From Nageia nagi (Eukaryota > Pinophyta): a stretch of 64,000 nt of DNA. The translations under genes and the position numbers were made by a program. Where the stretch lies: positions 137,888,001 to 137,952,000 of the forward strand of contig JBITNC010000001.1 in the NCBI GenBank assembly GCA_050084985.1, in the 5' to 3' direction. Positions within the stretch are counted from its first letter, which is position 1, and each line of letters begins with the position of its first letter. This document shows positions 1 to 10,489 of the stretch, piece by piece. A model generated the notes under the pieces. It worked only from the letters and a program-made list of their open reading frames with translations. It searched no databases and had not been told where the DNA came from.

Positions 1-436
1 ACTATATTCAAACCAAATATTACCTTTGCAGTGAATCTAATGGCATAATTTATGCAGTGACTATATTTCAACCTCTATGTATGTGTTTAGCATTGGTTTA
101 GGTGCTATCTCTTGAGCTTTCAAGAGGCAACTTACTATTACTCTTTCCATTGTAGAAGCTAAATACCATGCCATGTCTATTGCAACCCAGGAAGCCATTT
201 GACTAAGGCATCTTCTGAAAGAAATTGGGTATGAGCAAGATGGCTCATCTTTGATTTCTTTAAATAATCAGTTGGCTATTTCTTTGCATATGAATCTTGT
301 GTTCTATAAAAGAATAAAACATGTTAAAATTAATGCCCATTTTATCAAGGAGAAGGTTCTTTATGGCATCATACACCTGGACTCTTATCCATCCACATTG
401 AACTCTGTTGATTTGTTCACCAAGCCTCTCCCATAA
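1..436 (+). pseudogene. Ty1/copia RNase H C-terminal remnant
   Basis: This is the end of a copia polyprotein whose upstream part lies outside the window. Visible blocks are a TIEAKYHAM-like RNase H motif near 150-180, then WLRHLLKEIG, then a block around 260-430 ending in DLFTKPLP, the usual C-terminal signature of plant copia polyproteins. It aligns by eye with 32830-33400, the second copy of the same family, but lacks about 170 bp present there between the AVNLMA-like segment and the block starting QPLCVFS. The frame is broken by stops and shifts, so this is a dead copy. RNase H normally degrades the RNA strand of RNA:DNA hybrids during reverse transcription. Confidence 0.85.
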
Positions 437-1180
437 GCTCAATTTTGTAAGCTTAGGGATGCTATCAGGTTGGTGAAGTTGCCCTCAATGGAGAGTGAAG
501 TTTGAATTCTTATGTTGAATTCATATTTATGATAACTTCACCCCTAGGAGAATTTTGTGTTGTATAGTTTTGATTTTGTTATACACCTTCATGATAAGTT
601 CGCTCTACATGAGGAACTTGTACAAAATTTTAAAATAAAGGATTGGCCAATCTAGCACTATTTAGTTTCTATGTGTGATAAATTCTTATGTGTCTTTTGG
701 TACTATTCAGTTATCCATATGTAATGATAATCAACACATGTTTTATATACAACAGGTGACTGAGTTTTTAGCATGGCATCTTCATGATGACTTATAGTGC
801 ACCATTTATCAGTTCATGATGGCATTTATGTGATTCATCTATCTTTGTTGATATGTATATGTTGCATCTAACTGATCTTGTTATTTGATGTGCTTATGAC
901 CTATAAGTTCCTTTGAGATTGCAGGTTACTTACCTCAGGTATGCAAGTTCTTAGAGACTCTTCATGACTTCCAGTTGGATGACTACTTCATGTACATTGA
1001 AACCTATTGTGGTTAATGATTGTATTTGGAAAAGTAGTGAGTATCAAATTAAATCTTTCTTATTTCAAAAATATATAAAAAGTTCTTATCTCCATTGTAT
1101 CTGTTTGGAGGAGAACTCTCTTACATTCTCTTCTTTCTTTTTTCTTATTCTCTCTATCCCAATATTGCATTAAAGGAGAG
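437..1180 (+). other. 3' untranslated region of the copia element
   Basis: Non-coding stretch between the end of the polyprotein and the LTR. It begins near a purine-rich GGAGAGTGAAG (about 488-500) and ends in a second purine-rich AAAGGAGAG directly before the LTR (1172-1180). The same layout recurs at 33451-34046 plus 45792-45935, so the stretch belongs to the element rather than to later insertions. Confidence 0.7.
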
Positions 1181-1653
1181 TGTTGGAATGTATAATGCAT
1201 TATTGTAAAGGTTTTGTAATAATATTCTATGTAAGTTCGCTATTAAATATTTAAGTGAATATGATAATGTAACTTATCTTACACTCCATGTCATAAGCAT
1301 GCCCCATGGGTAAAAGGATGTGCATGTCATGCTTTTGTATATTAGATAAAAGGGTGATCCAAAGAGGGATTTTGGCTTATAAATAAAAGGCTCTCTTTTT
1401 GTGATCACAAACAATTGGTGGAGTAAAGTTATGCTATAGGATAGTATTCAGGAAAAAATAGTAGAAGGATTGTAAGAGTTCATATTTGTTAAGAAGAGAG
1501 ATCTAGTTAGTGGATGTACTCCTAGTTGGAGGAACCACTTATATCTTGTGTTATATTTATGGGATTTCTTTGTGAATTAGTTAGATGTGTATTGTGAGCT
1601 TTCATGTGATCTTGGAGATTTAGAGTTTTTCATGTTATAGTTCAATTCTCTCA
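1181..1653 (+). repeat. Copia LTR, copy 1 (3' LTR)
   Basis: It starts TGTTGGAATG directly after a polypurine tract and ends AATTCTCTCA. It is colinear with the LTRs at 27602-28097 and 45936-46434, with a TATA-like TATAAATAAAAGG near 1379. It lacks the hairpin of about 35 bp that the other two copies carry about 60 bp from their start. The 5-bp sequence after it, CCACT, would be the target duplication, but the left flank lies outside the window. The sequence after the LTR is interrupted minus-strand coding DNA of a CACTA-type gene. Confidence 0.85.
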
Positions 1654-2724
1654 CCACTTGTGAGATCGCTCTAACTAAAGACTTCCAAACTCTTTTTGCT
1701 ACCTTTGCCTCCTTTTTAGGATCAACATGTTCTTCTGTTGGAATATGCTTTATGTGTGTTCTCACTTTATCCCTATATTTATTCAAGATTTTCCCCGCTT
1801 TTTGGAGTGCTTTTTCTACACTCCAAACATTGCCAAATTTGCGATGGAGTTGGGCTATCAATTTCTTTTGCTTGCAAATATTGACAATAAGAAAAATTAG
1901 TTTAATGTATGAAATAGTATCAAGATAAAAATAACTTAATAAAACTAGAATAATATATTAATAATCAAAAATAAAATAAAACTTACGAGCCTCATCTTGG
2001 TCATGCAATAATTTATCCAAGGTTTGATCGAAGTATGTGTATGCATACTCCTTAAGGGTGGAATAAAATAACTTTCCTAAAAAAAGTTAAACAATATTAG
2101 TAAATTATAATATAAATATGTACTTAAGTTAAACATTAACTTAATTTTTTACCAGTGGTACTTCAAAAATAGTTCCATCAGATTTGACTTGTACTTCCAC
2201 TCCTCTCTCACCCGCAGAAGTCTTGAATATATTCAGAGGTGGTTGATTTACAGTAGCTTCTATACCTAATTCGATATTAATGATTGATGTTAGTGCATTT
2301 ACCACATTCATAAATTTCAATGATAAAAAAGTAAAAATCTATATCATGTATTCAACCAAAGCATTTACCACATTTACCTAATTATTGACTACTTCAACAT
2401 CTTGTAGAACTTTCACCAGAACTAGATTTAAAACCAATCATCTGAAGGGTTTCGTCTTTAGTGAGTTCCATCCTTATAACTAATTCATGTAATTTGTTAA
2501 CGGTTTTAACCTATAAAAAATTTGACCTCCATTAATATATGATAAATAAATAATAAGACATCATGTTCTACATAATAAATTGCTACATGCATATTTATCC
2601 ATACAAATAACTTTTTGGTTTTTGGATCAGGGGCATTTGATGTATCTTTATCTTTCCCCTCCTTTTTTCTAGAATTATCTAGTCCACTTCCACTATCATC
2701 TCCTTGAGATGACATGACGAACAC
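1654..2724 (-). pseudogene. CACTA-type accessory ORF (TnpA/transposase_24-like, tentative), cut by the copia insertion
   Basis: Minus-strand coding blocks are separated by AT-rich gaps with plausible splice sites. In order they read: a start near 2724 with a Ser/Asp/Lys-rich stretch; HELVIRMELTKDETL near 2440-2480; a GVEVQVKSDGTIFEVPL block at about 2150-2230; FYSTLKEYAYTYFDQTLDKL at about 1990-2070 ending at a GTAAG donor; and IAQLHRKFGNVWSVEKAL at about 1800-1860 running into a Lys/Arg-rich helix to 1654. The block order (DNA-binding-like, charged, helix-rich) resembles the second ORF of plant CACTA transposons, but I infer this mainly from the adjacent Tnp2 remnant. A copia LTR interrupts the frame at 1653/1654. 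Confidence 0.45.
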
Positions 2725-3898
2725 TAAATAAAAGAAGTAAACAATTATATTGCGATGTTAGAATAAAATAAAATAAAATAAAATGTGACATTAAAATAAA
2801 AGACATAATAAACAATTACGTTTAAATAAATTGCAATATTTGCATCCATTCACTAAAATATATTAAAATAATATTATATATGTATATTATATTATTTATT
2901 TATATAGTTAGTTGCATAAAAAAATTAAAAGTTTTATAATATTAAATTTATTTATCAACTAATTTATTTTTAAAAAATGTTTGATGGATGGACAAACATT
3001 TAGGTTCTTTCCTTCCCCCGATTGCCATTGTAGTTACACCGCTCAATGTAATAATTTTATTTAATTTAAAATTAAAATTCATTTTTTTATTATTTTTTAA
3101 TTTAATATTTTATAGTTAATTTAATTTATAACTAATTAAAAATAATAATTTTAATTTAATTTATGACTAATTAAAAAAATAAAGAAATTTATGCTATAAA
3201 TTATATTACAAAATTTCAAATTACAGAATTTTAGAAATCAAGGAAGAAGAATTTCAAAAATTAGGAGAGAAAGGAGGAAAAAAATTCAAATTACATTTGG
3301 TATGTTGTTTCTAATTTATAAGTTTTCTTGTTAAATTGTGAGAATTTTGGCAATTAGGGTTTCAATTTTGCTTGTTAGGTTTCAAATTTCTTGATTGGGG
3401 TTTAAATTTTAGTGGGTTTTAGCTAAATTTGTTAAAACTAAATAAATTTGGGAAAAACCCTAGCTTTCAATTGCTAAAATCCTAAAAAACTATGAAATTT
3501 GACAAAAACTACAAAAATTTACTAAAGAACTATGCGCTCCTTCAAGAAATATCAAAATACAACATTAAATCTCTAAAAACCTACAAATTTTAGCTTTTTA
3601 TACTAAAAATGTAAAAAAATAGAGAAGAATAAGAAAAACCTGCAAACTAGAAGAATGGTTGGACAAATTTGGTTGAGAAGTCTCCCAAATCACCTCTAGT
3701 AGCTTTCAAAAAATTCTCTCCACTACCAATATCAATTCATAATTTTGGGTGAGAATGGATGAAATAAAGCAAACAAGTGAATAGATACTGATTTTTGGTG
3801 AGATTGCTTTTTAATTTTTTTATTTGCAAGTGATTTCTAACTAACCATGGAGTCAGACATAGAGTTAGTATGAGAAATAATATTAAAAAATATTAAGG
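2725..3898. other. AT-rich spacer between two divergent CACTA ORFs
   Basis: Very AT-rich, with long A/T runs (2760-3200). No coding frame is recognisable on either strand. It lies between the minus-strand accessory ORF and the plus-strand telomere-like array, so it is probably internal non-coding DNA of the CACTA element. Confidence 0.4.
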
Positions 3899-4145
3899 AG
3901 TTATGGGTTAGCATTAGGGGTAGGGGTTATGAGTTAGCATTAGGGGTAGGGGTTATGGGTTAGCATTAGGGGTAGGGGTTATGGGTTAGGGTTAGGGGTA
4001 GGGGTTAAGATTAAGGGTTGTGTATTACGGTTAATGTTAGGGGTTAGTGTCAGGGGTAGGGATTAGAGGTTAGTGTTAGGGGTAGGGGTAGGGATTAGGT
4101 TTTATGGTTAGGATTTAAGGTTGGGGTTATGGGTTAGGGTTTAAG
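3899..4145 (+). repeat. Degenerate TTAGGG-like tandem array (26-bp higher-order unit)
   Basis: Four head-to-tail units of 26 bp (3899-3924, 3925-3950, 3951-3976, 3977-4002) each contain GGGTTAGCATTAGGGG or a close variant. They grade into irregular GGGTTA/TAGGGG variants up to 4145. The G-rich strand is the plus strand. It resembles plant telomere repeats only in composition; the unit is not a regular TTTAGGG heptamer. Confidence 0.85.
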
Positions 4146-4149
4146 TTCA

Positions 4150-6440
4150 ATTATCATGATGATTTTACCCCCATTTCTCAACCCGCATCTCTCAAGGATT
4201 GGTTTGAAAAGTACAAAGAATGAGAAGAAATATGTTGGATTAAGGCCTTTGAGGATGGTACTGCTAAATGTCTATATGAGGTTATTGTTGGCAAAGATGA
4301 TCTACCACTAGGTGAAATTTAACAATGTATATCAAAATGTTTATTAATTTGATAGGATTTTACAGTATTCTAGTTTACCATTTGAATGATTAATTTTGTA
4401 CATATTGTTTCAAGCATGAACTGACTAGCAATACTTTGGACACTACCATACTGGAAGGACCTATTAGTAGTGCATTTAATAGATCCTATGCATGTTGTAA
4501 AGAATTTAGCAGATTGGTTGTGTTGGTATACAACTAACAAATTCTCAGATACTGTTGCATTAATATAGGACTTATAAGATACCAATACCAAGAAATATTT
4601 ATGAATCAAATATGATGCAAATGGGAAGGCACTCACACCACTTTTTGTCCCATGTCTTATGAATTGAGGAGAAATGAATGAAGTACACAATATTTTAAAA
4701 AGTGTTAGAACACCAATGAGGTATGGATTATCTCTAAAAAATGCATTCACTATTGATGGGAAACTTACAAGATTAAAGTCTCATGACTACCACAACTTCT
4801 TGAAGGTATGATTTTCATGTTATATTCATTTTTTATTGATATAATAAACTTATAACAAGATTAAAGTCGCACTAATATATACATATTCATTACTTTACAG
4901 CATATTTTTCCAATTACAATTTGTGGATGTTTGAGTTTACCTCTTGATCTAAGAACAACAATTGGTCGACTATCATTATTTTTAAGGTATATAATAAAAT
5001 CAACCTTTTTTTATTATTATTTTCTATTTTTTTATATACATATATGATGACATCTTACAATTTTTGGAATGATGATATTTTTCATAAATAGGTGGTTAAC
5101 TTCAAAGGATATACATGTGACTAAAATAACTAGATGGCGTAGAGAAGTTGTAGAGATTATATTTAAATTTGAAAAGGAAATACCTGCTTCTTTTATGGTG
5201 GTGCAAATGCACTTATTGATACACCTTATAGATGATGTTGAAACAACAGATGTTGTAAGTGTTAGAAACATGTTTTTTGTTGAGCGATATTTAAAAGTGC
5301 TAAAAGGATTTGTTAGATAGAGGGCACAACTAGAAGGATCCATGGATGAGGGGTATATTTCCAATGAATATTTATTCTATGCATCTAAATATGTTTCCCA
5401 AATCCATCTTGGAGTACCAAAGATGTGGGATACAGACAAAGATAAAGACAAATTAGAAGGAGAGGTTTTAAAAGGGAAACGATTTTCTATTAAAGGTACC
5501 AAATACATTAATATTTTATATTCAGATAGTAATTTAAAATAATTTATACATGATACATTAATTTGGACATTTTCATGTAATCAATGGTTACTTATAATGA
5601 TTTTATATGATGTCATTTACAGATAGAAGTCATGATTTGTATGAATCTTTGAACAATTTTGTCATGATGAATATAGAATGCTGTAAAGAGCATATTGCAT
5701 TGTACAATAGTAAAAAAATCATAATTCCATAAGAACATTGTGCATTTTATAATCCCAATCCAAGTACCCATATACTTGTGCATTTGAGAGACCAAATTTG
5801 GCCAAAAGAGTGTCCACAATCATGTTTGAAGGATAAAATTTAAGAGAAAGAAAGTAGAGGAGAAAATGTAGATGAAGAAGCATATATAGCAATTGGATGC
5901 AATTCAATGGTAATTATTTTTTTATTCATATGCATTTGGTTTTAGATATTTTGGAAAAAATATAGTTGCTTCATTCATAAATATAATGATTGTACTAATG
6001 TCATTTTCATGAAAATGTATATGCAGGCATTGTCTTTCCCATGAATGTGGGCATATGGTTAACACTTCATAATTGAAAAGAATGATGAGAAAAAAACCAC
6101 ATTTGACTATGGAGTAGCAGTTGAATTTGAACAAGGAAGTAGTGCAAGTGCAAAATATACAAATTGGATTGAAGGAAGATTAGATTATTATGGAAAAATT
6201 CAAGAAATTATTGAATTGAATTTTAGATCATTCAAGTGTGTCATGTTAAGATGTAAATGGTATCAAAGATCAATCATGCACGATGCTCCTAGCAATTATA
6301 TTGCAATTGATTCCACAAAATACCTACCTAAAGATAAAGAATCTTATGTCTTCCCAAAACATTATGATCAAATTATTTTATTCTATATATATTGGATAAA
6401 AAATGTGCTTTGTCATCAAGTGTGCTCCTAGAGGAAGACA
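4150..6440 (+). pseudogene. CACTA (En/Spm) Tnp2-family transposase, C-terminal two-thirds, decayed
   Basis: The blocks match the Tnp2 family in the correct order. A DPMHVVKNLADW block (about 4460-4520) corresponds to the conserved D-x-MH-x2-KN segment. It is followed by a KSVRTPMRYG/LKSHDYHNFLK region (4690-4805). After an AT-rich gap with splice-like ends come FEKEIPASFMVVQMHLLIHL (5165-5225) and an FVERYLKVLKGFVR/EGSMDEGYISNEYL stretch (5272-5380), matching the DUF4218-type domain. A further block, KCVMLRCKWYQRS (6230-6270), matches the DUF4216-type domain. The catalytic N-terminal region is not visible. Stops (mostly TAG/TAA in place of CAG/CAA) and frame changes show it is inactive. It sits between inverted telomere-like arrays. 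The first 150 bp (4157-4320) has an open frame I cannot place. Confidence 0.8.
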
Positions 6441-6696
6441 CATTGTACATTCTATTCCTGATATTTAACTCAACGATACTATCGAAAAAGATATTTTAAT
6501 TATTAATAAAGTGATCTTGTGGATGAATTTAGTATTATCATATTGATCAATAATATTTTTATCGATGCTCATGCATTTGCATGTTATGTATAATTGGATT
6601 TCATGATGATATATATGTACCATGGATGTTATGTATGTTGGATTTCATGATAAGTGTCGTATTTATAATATTGTTGCAACAGATAATTAATGAAAA

Positions 6697-6980
6697 AGTG
6701 GACATATAACCCTTAACCCCTAATGCTAACCTTAACACATAACCCCTAACCCTTACCTCTAATGCTAACCCTAACACATAACCCTTACCCCTATTGCTAA
6801 CCCATATATAACACTTAACGTACCATAACTCTAACCCCTAATGTTATCCCTTAACCCTAACTCTTAACTCTAACCCTAATGCTAACCCTAACATATAACC
6901 CTTACCCCTAACCTTAATTACCCCCGATAACTCTTAATCCTAACTATTGATTCTAACCCTAACACTAACCCCTAATAGAG
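6697..6980 (-). repeat. Degenerate TTAGGG-like array, inverted relative to 3899-4145
   Basis: About 280 bp of CCCTAA/CCCCTAATGCTAACC variants, with the C-rich strand on plus. It is therefore in opposite orientation to the array at 3899-4145, and shares the TTAGCATTAGGG variant when read on the minus strand. Together the two arrays form imperfect inverted repeats around the Tnp2 remnant. Confidence 0.85.
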
Positions 6981-7397
6981 TTAGAAATAGAGTTAGAAAA
7001 TAGTCAAAAATAGCATCAAAAATAGAGTCAGAATGTAACGATCTTATAGTTAGAAATAGATCTAGTATGGCATCAAAATAAAAACCAGTTTAGATTCATA
7101 AATAGCATCAATAAGGTATCAATATTAAAACTAATTTACATTCAAAATGGCATCAAATTTTAGTTATATTAGAGTTAATAATAGAGTTAAAATAGGATCA
7201 ACATGGTAGCATCAGGTATCAAGTCAAATTAGCATCAAAGATAAAAAATAATTAGAGTCAGGAATAGAGTCAAAATGGCATCAAATATGGAGTAAGAAAT
7301 TTTCCAAAAATTGAATTAGTTAAGAACTAATGCTGACTGACACAAATGGCATCAGAAAATAATGAATTTTATTTGTAACTCTAAAACTACATATTCT
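6981..7397. mobile_element. CACTA subterminal repeats and right terminus
   Basis: The region is filled with short recurring motifs (GAGTTAGAAATAG, GCATCAAAAATAG, AGAGTCAGAA), as expected for subterminal transposase-binding repeats of CACTA elements. It closes with ATTCTAGTAGTG at 7386-7397, whose reverse complement starts CACTACTAGAAT, a typical CACTA terminus. The next three bases are AAT. I could not find the matching left terminus; it may lie left of the window, beyond the copia insertion. Confidence 0.55.
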
Positions 7398-8423
7398 AGT
7401 AGTGAATAGGGAAATTTGTGGAAATAATTTTTTTTATTGGAGTTTAAATATGCTCCATATTATTCTCTTATTAATGTATTTGCAACTTTTGCATCTTTAA
7501 AATTCAAGTATTTTCAAAACATATAATTGGGTATTTTCAAACTAGATTCAATAACCCTTGCAAGTATTCTTATTGCATGTGTAAATTTTGTAGCTTCAAA
7601 ATGGGCATGGATAAATAACTAGATGTAGGTTTATTTTGCATGCAATGTGATAATAGTCACAATATACATGTATACAAAATGGGGGAATATTAAAAATTTA
7701 TAAAGTTGCAAATAGTTCATACAATTCAAAAATTTGAATATGTCTTAACTAACCCCTTGAATATTTTCAATGATCATAGTAAGTATTGATCAACTCTATT
7801 TTATCATTGAATACGAGAACTTCAATCATAAAATATTAAAAACAACAAAATTTCTAAATCATAGAGCAATCTTAAATATATAATCTAATATGGTCCTTTT
7901 AGCTCCTTGATCTAAGTAATCTTATATACATAATAGCAGGGAAGATGGCAAGGATGGTAGCAAAAAAGAATACGACCACCCAACATTGGAAAAAAAGGCA
8001 TAAGATTGTGAGGTTAATAATTTTTTAATGAGAATTTATATCAATAGCTTTAATAATTTAAGATTAACAATTATTTTTATTATGTCTCAAAAGAACCCTC
8101 AAGAATTGAATATTTTTTCCAAAGATATTTTGATTCTACAACACAAGTATCAGATCCTTTCCTACCTATAATACAATTCAAAATTTTGAAATTATATTGG
8201 TATGATTGCAAATTTCACTTAAGATTTGGATATTAAATGCTTGTATCTAACTTAACCCATATATTTATTAGTATGGGTTGTTGTTACCCATGGTTTTATT
8301 CCATGATAATGTAATACCACTTTGTAATTTTAGGAATGTGTTTTACCTATAAATATTATATTCTTATGTACATTATGGGTCATGATAAGAATCATTAGCA
8401 TATGCTGATATAAAATAAAATCT
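7398..8423. other. No gene or clear repeat seen
   Basis: AT-rich sequence without a coding frame or a recognisable transposon part on either strand. Confidence 0.4.
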
Positions 8424-8633
8424 AGCCTACATGAGTTGGCATGATAATAAAGGAACATGGTTAGACACAACCAGGTCTCTAGGTCGAATCCCTCTTGGCT
8501 TTACTTAGGTCACATTGCTTACAGAAGATGGTGTGGTCCAAAGGGGACTAGTGGCGATTCTTCAACACTAGGTCAAAGACCTTATTAGATGTTAGGTGAC
8601 TATTGATACCCCTCAATCAACAAAAAAATAAAT
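8424..8633 (+). mobile_element. tRNA-derived SINE-like element
   Basis: A unit of about 210 bp with an A-box-like ATGAGTTGGCAT (8431-8442) and, about 40 bp further, a B-box-like AGGTCGAATCC (8481-8491), the internal promoter layout of tRNA-derived SINEs. It ends in an A-rich tail (CAACAAAAAAATAAAT, from 8620). Target-site duplications are not clear because both flanks are A/T-rich. A degenerate tRNA relic is the alternative, but the long non-tRNA 3' body and the A-tail favour a SINE. Confidence 0.5.
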
Positions 8634-9238
8634 ACAATATTGAAGTAGGTATTTCTCTAATTTTTATTGGTTTTTCTTTTTCAATAGTTTTGTAGGGTAA
8701 ATCTCGATGTACAATATGATTGTTTATTATTTATCTATTCAATCATTTCTTACATTCTACACAAGATTCATAGAATAGGTTATAAAGAACTCTTCATATG
8801 GGATCCCTAAAAATAATATGCTTCCAAGTATACCATTATGGAAGTAATCAATAATTTAACAAAGGAATAAATACAACCCCATGCATCTTATGCCTTACTA
8901 TATTTTCAAACAAAATGTTCATTCTCTTTTGGAGTTGTAAAAAGCATATAAAGGAATAGAAACACCCAAGTGAATGAGACATCTTCCAATGGGAAGCCAA
9001 TTATGAATTAAAATATATGCAAAGAATATATTTTTGGATTTAAAATATGAGAACCAAGTTGTTTAGGAGCATTAGACCCAAATATGTTTAGGCGATGAAA
9101 GAACCATTGCTCATTAATCTTATCAACCATAGGTAGGTAAGTTCAACTATATTTTTGGTTAAGTAAGGGGTATTGGTATACCAATGTTAATATTTTCACT
9201 AAGGTTATTGAGATAAAACATTAATTTTTGTAACATAT
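8634..9238. other. No gene or clear repeat seen
   Basis: AT-rich sequence left of the Tat LTR. I looked specifically for the missing 5' part of the gypsy integrase that resumes at 18304 and did not find it here. Confidence 0.4.
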
Positions 9239-9994
9239 TGTTAAAACCTAAAATGGAATCTTAATTTAATTAAATATGCCTTTAAGGTATTTGAAATTAT
9301 TTATTTATTTAAGTAATTTAATACCTCTTTTTTACTATGTACACTCACTACCTTTATGTTTTATGATAACATGATAGCCAAAAATAAGCCTAAGAAGGAG
9401 TCTTGTCACTTGTGCATTATAAGCCCAAGGAGGAGTCTTGGTACTAGACCTACTATCTATAATGGTGGAAGGGTTGTGCATGAGAAATTAGGACATGATC
9501 AAGAATTCTTGATAGGTGGTAACATACTTGGTTCTATTGATCAATGTTTCTTAACATTACCTATCATATCTAGATTTTTTTATAATTTAAATTCTACATT
9601 TCTATGATATTTTGTACCATTGCACGTAATATTCCAAGGTTTGAGGAGGAGTTGATGATGACAAGACAAACTCTGAGGTATTTTGAAAAGAGCATTGTGT
9701 GATGATGCTTTGGTGTGTGTAGCAGAACTCCATGGAGGATGGATTGGTAGCCCCTTTTCATAGGATAAGTTCATCATTGATCTCTTTGAGTTGGATATTA
9801 TCTTTGATCATCATGATAGGTAAAGTAATAGGTTTGTATCTTCATTAATATAGGTTTGATAGATTGAGATCAATTAGGTCAACTATGATCATTGTCATCT
9901 TCTATGTTACTATTATTTTATTATAATTTTATCATTATTCTATGAAATTGAATATATTAAATAACCCTATTAAATTATTATTTCATCTATAACA
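9239..9994 (+). repeat. Ty3/gypsy Tat-type LTR (left)
   Basis: It starts TGTTAAAACCTAAAAT and ends near CTATAACA. It is clearly homologous, in inverted orientation, to 25145-25849: shared blocks include the CTACCTTTATGTTTT segment, AATAAGCCTAAG(A/G)AGGAG, GGTGGAAGGGTTGTG and GGTAAAGTA(A)TAGGTTTGTATCTTC. The gag leader that follows matches the family of the minus-strand copy at 46435-48245. The end is placed by comparison only. Confidence 0.7.
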
Positions 9995-10489
9995 ATTGAT
10001 GAATCCAACTTTCTTTCAATGCATCTCATTTTTCTACAAAGTCTTTCATTGAAAACCCTAGTTTTTGTTTGCTCTTTGATTATGATAATTCTTTATAAAA
10101 TTAGAAATTTTTGTTGCTTGAAAATTGTTGGATTTGAAGAAAACCATGAATTTTGAAGCTCATTTTATTCAATTTGGTGAGATATAGCATTGCAAAAAAG
10201 TTCCAAACCATTGATAAATATAATTGAGATTTTTTATGATTTTTCAAGGCTTTGAATTGCATATTTTGATAAATATTGTAAAAAAAATGTCATATTAAAA
10301 AGTCCTAAAGTTTTTAATATATTTTGCACCTATTTGGTGAATCATTTCATGGTAGAAACTTGCCCTAACCATAGATATATATGATTGGAAAATAATTATA
10401 ATTTTTTTAAGTCTATAATTGCATATTTTCCCACTAGTTGTGTTAAAACTCCTAGGGTTTTTAGATAGAACTGATATTGTATTTTATAC
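9995..10489 (+). other. Untranslated leader of the Tat element
   Basis: Non-coding sequence between the LTR and the gag ATG. The last 60 bp (CTCCTAGGGTTTTTAGATAG and on) matches the leader of the minus-strand copy around 48245-48285, which supports a shared family. I could not identify a convincing tRNA primer-binding site. Confidence 0.5.

Noticed and set aside
3721-3745. CACTACCAATATC as the left CACTA terminus
   Set aside because: It shares only CACTAC with the right terminus, the 3-bp flanks differ, and it would leave the minus-strand accessory ORF outside the element.
3899-4145. Real telomere or telomere-fusion site
   Set aside because: Units are 26 bp with mixed GGGTTA and GGGGTA spacing, not regular TTTAGGG, and a matching inverted array with a transposase between them fits a transposon part better.
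4370-5907. Minus-strand open frames over the Tnp2 region
   Set aside because: They are antisense shadows of recognisable plus-strand Tnp2 blocks.
8424-8633. Functional tRNA gene
   Set aside because: The B-box is good but no cloverleaf can be closed, and the unit continues for over 100 bp to an A-rich tail.
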